Shown here: positions 60,863 through 64,000 of the stretch, piece after piece
Layout of the letters: each line of letters opens with the position of its first letter
How positions within the stretch are numbered: the first letter of the stretch is position 1
From: Pseudoruminococcus_B sp937901805
Lineage (GTDB): Bacteria; Bacillota; Clostridia; Oscillospirales; Ruminococcaceae
Direction: 5' to 3'
Length of the DNA: 64,000 bases
Assembly: GCA_963560245.1 (NCBI GenBank)
Contig: CAUWNS010000001.1
Location: forward strand, 144,557 to 208,556
Notes under the pieces: generated by a model
Database searches by the model: none
Seen by the model: the letters and a program-made list of their open reading frames with translations, nothing else
What the model was told of the DNA's origin: nothing
Translations under genes and position numbers: made by a program

Positions 60863-63010
60863 TTATGATACAAACAGCCGCGCAATTGTGGTAAATACAA
60901 AGCAAACGATGATTCCCGCCAAGGTAGGTACCAGGAGGGATACTGCTGTCCATTTCAGGCTTTGGCTCTCCTTTTTGATAGTCAGGCAGGTAGTGGAACA
61001 AGGCCAGTGCATAAGAGAAAATAGCATGGTGCTGACCGCGGTAACCCAGGTCCAGCCATTAGACACCAGCAGCTGCCTGAGCGCATCCAAATTCGTCATA
61101 TCAATCAACGTCCCGGAAGCCATATATGCCATAATCATAATCGGGACAACAATTTCATTTGCCGGGAACCCCAAGATAAATGCAAGCAGAATCACCCCAT
61201 CCATCCCCAAAAGCCGGGCAAAAGGATCCAGAAATTCAGAACAGTGGGCAAGTAGGGTCATATCGCCCACAGATATATTAGCAAGCAGCCAGAGAATTAA
61301 TCCAGCCGGCGCCGCAACACAGGCCGCCCTCCCTAATACAAAGAGCGTCCTGTCCAACAGGGAGCGCACCAGTACTTTTCCAATCTGCGGCTTCCGATAG
61401 GGCGGAAGCTCCAGCGTAAAGGAGGAGGGCACTCCTTTCAGTATTGTTTTTGACAACAAACGGGATACTAAGAAGGTCATAATTACTCCCAGTAGAATCA
61501 CTCCTGTCAGCAGGAGCGTGGAAGTGACCGACTGCATCGGTCCTATGAAAGAGCCCGCGAAAAACATGGTAATAATCGCAATCAAAGTTGGGAATCTTCC
61601 ATTGCAGGGTACAAAATTGTTGGTAATCATGGCAATCAGGCGCTCTCTTGGAGAATCAATAATACGGCAGCCTACAATGCCCGCCGCATTGCATCCGAAT
61701 CCCATGCACATGGTCAATGCCTGCTTCCCGCAGGCATTGCATTTTTTGAAGTATTTATCCAGGTTAAACGCAATCCGCGGCAAATACCCCAGATCTTCCA
61801 AAAGGGTGAACAATGGGAAAAATATCGCCATAGGAGGAAGCATTACTGAAACAACCCAAGCAAGCGTTCGGTAGACGCCATGCACCAGCATGTCGCACAG
61901 CCACACAGGGGAACCCGCCCATGCAAAAGCCTCTGCCAACCGGTCCTCCACCCAAAACAGGCCGTCGGAAAGCAGCTGGGAAGGATAATTTGCCCCGGTG
62001 ATGGTAATCCAGAAAATGACGGCAAGCAGAGCGATCATAATCGGGATCCCCGTCCATTTGCTTGTCAAAATCCGATCGATTTTCCGATCCCGTTCCAGAT
62101 AGAGATCATTTTCACACCGGACAATTCCCTGACAAGTTTTTTCGGCCGCCATGACGCCGGCTGCAACCACCTGATCCAACAGTGATTCCCTTGAAATTCC
62201 CCTCTTTTCCAAATAATCAAGAGCCTCTTTGAGTTTTTCCTTTACAGGATGCTGTTCCAGCAAAGAAAAACCAAGATATCGGTTCAACGCCTGAATCAAC
62301 GCCTCATCGTAGTCTAATAGTTTCAGTGCAAGCCACTTTGCTCTGATCTTTCCCTTTACCTGTTCTTCCACTACAGGTTCCAAAATGGCAACCGCCTCTT
62401 CAATCGGCGTTGCATACCGGATTTGCAGCGTATTTTCTCTATTTCCCTCCTTGAGTAGTGTTTGGATTTCCTGCATCAGCCGATCCAGCCCCTTCCCTGA
62501 CCGGGCGGACGCCGGGACTACCGGCACACCCAGTCTTCGGGATAATTCCGGCAGATCCAAAGAAAGTTTTTTTCTCTTTGCCTCATCCATCAAATTCACG
62601 CACACAACCACATTTGAGGTGATTTCAATGGTCTGGAGCACGAGGTTCAGGTTTCTCTCCAAACAAGTGGCATCGCAGACGACTACCGTAGCGTCTGGGT
62701 TTCCAAAACAGATAAAATCCCGTGCCACTTCTTCCTCTGCGGAATGGGCCATCAGGGAATAGGTTCCCGGGATATCTACCAGGATATAGGATTCCCCCCT
62801 ATATGTACAATTCCCCTGTGCATTGGTGACCGTCTTACCAGGCCAGTTCCCGGTATGTTGGTGCAGATTCGTCAATTCATTGAATACCGTGCTTTTGCCT
62901 ACATTCGGATTTCCTGCCAACGCAATTACTTTTTCGTTTTTTTGTGCCCTGTGGATTTCAAAACCGGAATCCACTGCATGCAATCCGGTAGATTGATTGG
63001 TTAGCCCCAT
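60863..63010 (-). CDS. feoB: ferrous iron transporter FeoB
   Basis: A 715-residue inner-membrane Fe2+ importer. The N-terminal cytoplasmic G domain has GNPNVGKST (G1), DIPGTYSL (G3) and NLMDEAKR (G4), followed by the helical regulator domain and a membrane part with two gate regions (FPLFTLLEDLGYLPR; CMGFGCNAAG). Length is normal. The ATG is 12 bases after GGAGGAG; a TTG four codons earlier lies too close to the site. It is downstream of feoA. Confidence 0.96.
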   Translation of the reverse strand: MGLTNQSTGLHAVDSGFEIHRAQKNEKVIALAGNPNVGKSTVFNELTNLHQHTGNWPGKTVTNAQGNCTYRGESYILVDIPGTYSLMAHSAEEEVARDFICFGNPDATVVVCDATCLERNLNLVLQTIEITSNVVVCVNLMDEAKRKKLSLDLPELSRRLGVPVVPASARSGKGLDRLMQEIQTLLKEGNRENTLQIRYATPIEEAVAILEPVVEEQVKGKIRAKWLALKLLDYDEALIQALNRYLGFSLLEQHPVKEKLKEALDYLEKRGISRESLLDQVVAAGVMAAEKTCQGIVRCENDLYLERDRKIDRILTSKWTGIPIMIALLAVIFWITITGANYPSQLLSDGLFWVEDRLAEAFAWAGSPVWLCDMLVHGVYRTLAWVVSVMLPPMAIFFPLFTLLEDLGYLPRIAFNLDKYFKKCNACGKQALTMCMGFGCNAAGIVGCRIIDSPRERLIAMITNNFVPCNGRFPTLIAIITMFFAGSFIGPMQSVTSTLLLTGVILLGVIMTFLVSRLLSKTILKGVPSSFTLELPPYRKPQIGKVLVRSLLDRTLFVLGRAACVAAPAGLILWLLANISVGDMTLLAHCSEFLDPFARLLGMDGVILLAFILGFPANEIVVPIMIMAYMASGTLIDMTNLDALRQLLVSNGWTWVTAVSTMLFSLMHWPCSTTCLTIKKESQSLKWTAVSLLVPTLAGIIVCFVFTTIARLFVS

Positions 63011-63088
63011 AGTACTGCTCAACTCCTCCGTTTATTCTGACTGTCCGGGACAACGACATCCCGGACAGCGTCTCAACGCGGCTTTCTT

Positions 63089-63319
63089 TCAGTGTACCAA
63101 AACCGTTGCCGAATCCTCTGCCCGCAAAGCGATCACTGCCCCCCGGATTAAGTATGCAACCGGATCGCCCGCAGGACTTTTATGCAGGCATTCTACCCGT
63201 GTGCCTTCAATCAGTCCAATATCCTGGAGTCTTCTCCGCATGCTCCCTGTGGCAAGCAGCGCATGGACCTGTGCACACTGTCCTCGTTTCAGTTCTGTCA
63301 AACTCCTGTCTGTATTCAT
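63089..63319 (-). CDS. feoA: FeoA family protein
   Basis: A 76-residue SH3-like cytoplasmic protein that helps FeoB. The pattern TELKRGQCAQVHALL, RRRLQDIGLIEGTRV and YLIRGAVIALRAEDSATV is characteristic. The ATG has GAGGTGG 8 bases upstream. It is the first gene of feoAB, which runs leftward, and faces the divergent metal-dependent regulator across a probable operator. Confidence 0.93.
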   Translation of the reverse strand: MNTDRSLTELKRGQCAQVHALLATGSMRRRLQDIGLIEGTRVECLHKSPAGDPVAYLIRGAVIALRAEDSATVLVH

Positions 63320-63350
63320 AAATGGTTCCACCTCAACATATGCATTAGGA

Positions 63351-63406
63351 TAGGGAAACTTACTTTCCTACGGCTATTATATGCGGATAGGATGTCAGTG
63401 TGACAA
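63351..63406 (-). promoter_or_regulatory. feoA: feo promoter with DtxR/MntR-like operator
   Basis: On the minus strand TTGTCA (63406-63401) and TATAAT (63381-63376) are 19 bases apart. Directly downstream lies an imperfect dyad, TAGGGAAA-N5-TTTCCTA (63351-63370), placed to block transcription. Its form recalls DtxR/MntR-family operators. The divergent gene encodes such a regulator, so iron-dependent repression of feoAB is likely. Confidence 0.6.
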
Positions 63407-63433
63407 ATTGTCCACCGTTTTGGGGAGGCCCAA

Positions 63434-63871
63434 ATGAAAAACCATTCTGATTTTCATACATTAAAGGGATATCAATTACAGGAATCCATCAAAATTACTC
63501 CTTCTATGGAAGATTATTTGGAAATGATCTGCCGGATGGCACAAAAAGAAAAAACAGTCAGGATCAACGAATTAGCAGGTTTATTAAATGTAAAACCTTC
63601 GTCTGCCTCTAAAATGGTGCAAAATCTGCGGGATGCCCAACTAGTCAATTTTCAGAAATACGGGTATATTACACCTACCCAGAGAGGCTGGCAAATGGGT
63701 GAATATATGCTTTTCCGCCACGATATCCTCTGTTCTTTTCTCTGTGAGCTCAATGGGACGGACAGCGAATTAGAACAAGTAGAAAAAATTGAGCATTTTA
63801 TTGACAGTCGCACTATTCTTAATCTGGAAAGATTAACACAATGGATGAAACAAAATAAAAACAGTCGGTAA
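63434..63871 (+). CDS. DtxR/MntR-family metal-dependent transcriptional regulator
   Basis: A 145-residue protein. The winged helix-turn-helix (residues about 22-85: SMEDYLEMICRMAQKEKTVR, then LLNVKPSSASKMVQNLRDAQ) is followed by a short dimerisation/metal domain (MLFRHDILCSFLCELNG). No C-terminal SH3-like domain is present, as in MntR-type members. It should bind Fe2+ or Mn2+ and repress uptake genes. GGGGAGG sets the start. It is divergent from feoAB. Confidence 0.88.
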   Translation: MKNHSDFHTLKGYQLQESIKITPSMEDYLEMICRMAQKEKTVRINELAGLLNVKPSSASKMVQNLRDAQLVNFQKYGYITPTQRGWQMGEYMLFRHDILCSFLCELNGTDSELEQVEKIEHFIDSRTILNLERLTQWMKQNKNSR

Positions 63872-63900
63872 AGTAAAAATCACTTTACCGGCTGTTTTTA
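63861..63900 (+). terminator. intrinsic terminator of the regulator gene
   Basis: A 14-bp stem (ACAGTCGGTAAAGT with one wobble pair) and a 7-base loop are followed by TTTTTA. The stop codon lies in the left arm. Confidence 0.88.
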
Positions 63901-63926
63901 TTCCAAAAATTTATATAGTAAAAAAA

Positions 63927-63950
63927 GAAGTATCCAACTGGATACTTCCT
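63927..63950 (-). terminator. terminator of the tRNA transcript
   Basis: A 9-bp perfect stem (GAAGTATCC and complement) with a 4-base loop is followed on the minus strand by TTTTTTTAC. It lies just behind the tRNA 3' end. Confidence 0.85.
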
Positions 63951-63953
63951 TTT

Positions 63954-64000
63954 TGGCTCCCCCTGTCTGGCTCGAACAGACGACCCTGCGGTTAACAGCC
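63954..64000 (-). tRNA. tRNA-Asn (GTT), 3' part
   Basis: Read on the minus strand, the 47 bases contain the anticodon loop CTGTTAA (anticodon GTT), a variable loop, the T arm GTCTG-TTCGAGC-CAGAC, the acceptor 3' strand AGGGGGA, the discriminator G and an encoded CCA. The 5' half lies beyond the window. Confidence 0.93.

Overview
The window looks like a chromosomal segment of an anaerobic, spore-forming, low-to-medium GC Clostridia, probably an Oscillospirales/Ruminococcaceae-like gut bacterium. The evidence is gene content only: an Rnf complex, rubrerythrin, pyruvate phosphate dikinase, FeoAB, a GerA/SpoVAF-type spore germination protein, strong AGGAGG ribosome binding sites, and frequent TTG and GTG starts. 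No rRNA or CRISPR array is present. The only tRNA is the 3' part of tRNA-Asn at the right edge.

Layout. 1-5.7 kb: small housekeeping operons (YwbE, an ArsC/Spx-like protein, rubrerythrin, an SDR enzyme, a GIY-YIG protein, a DEDDh exonuclease, an rRNA methyltransferase, a phosphoesterase). 5.8-13.8 kb: one long arginine operon, argG-H-C-J-B-D-F, transcribed leftward from a promoter with ArgR-type boxes. 14.1-21.6 kb: nitroreductase, flavin reductase-like protein, a PiT phosphate transporter with its PhoU-like partner, an unrecognised three-gene cluster, a YfcE-type phosphoesterase, a biotin ligase and an O-antigen-ligase-like membrane protein. 21.9-27.0 kb: rnfCDGEAB.

27.2-40.4 kb holds the most unusual region: about 20 tightly packed rightward genes that make a phage-like particle. 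They encode small and large terminase, portal, protease, capsid, connectors, contractile sheath, tube, LysM protein, hub, spike, gp25/W, J, a DUF2313-like protein and a small fibre-like protein. No integrase, repressor, replication, lysis or recognisable tape-measure gene is present. The cluster is about 13 kb, is enclosed by terminators, and sits between two core loci. This fits a domesticated PBSX-like or gene-transfer-agent-like element with a very short contractile tail. One of its genes has no normal start codon and may be reached by a +1 frameshift, or the sequence may lack one base there.

40.4-49.2 kb: a leftward core block (glmU, MazG-like, pth, mfd, SurA/PrsA-like lipoprotein, SpoVAF/GerA-like). 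49.5-52.2 kb: ppdK, with codon use unlike its neighbours. 53.2-56.3 kb: two tandem MATE exporters, the second broken by three homopolymer indels and preceded by a MerR-type 19-bp-spacer promoter. 56.5-58.4 kb: a Tet(M)-like ribosomal-protection GTPase. 58.9-60.3 kb: a secreted GH25 lysozyme. 60.9-63.9 kb: feoA-feoB and a divergent DtxR/MntR-type regulator, with a probable operator over the feo promoter.

Several frame breaks (window start, 33.3 kb, three in the second MATE gene) can each be repaired by one base in a short homopolymer. Assembly error should therefore be excluded before any of them is given a biological meaning.
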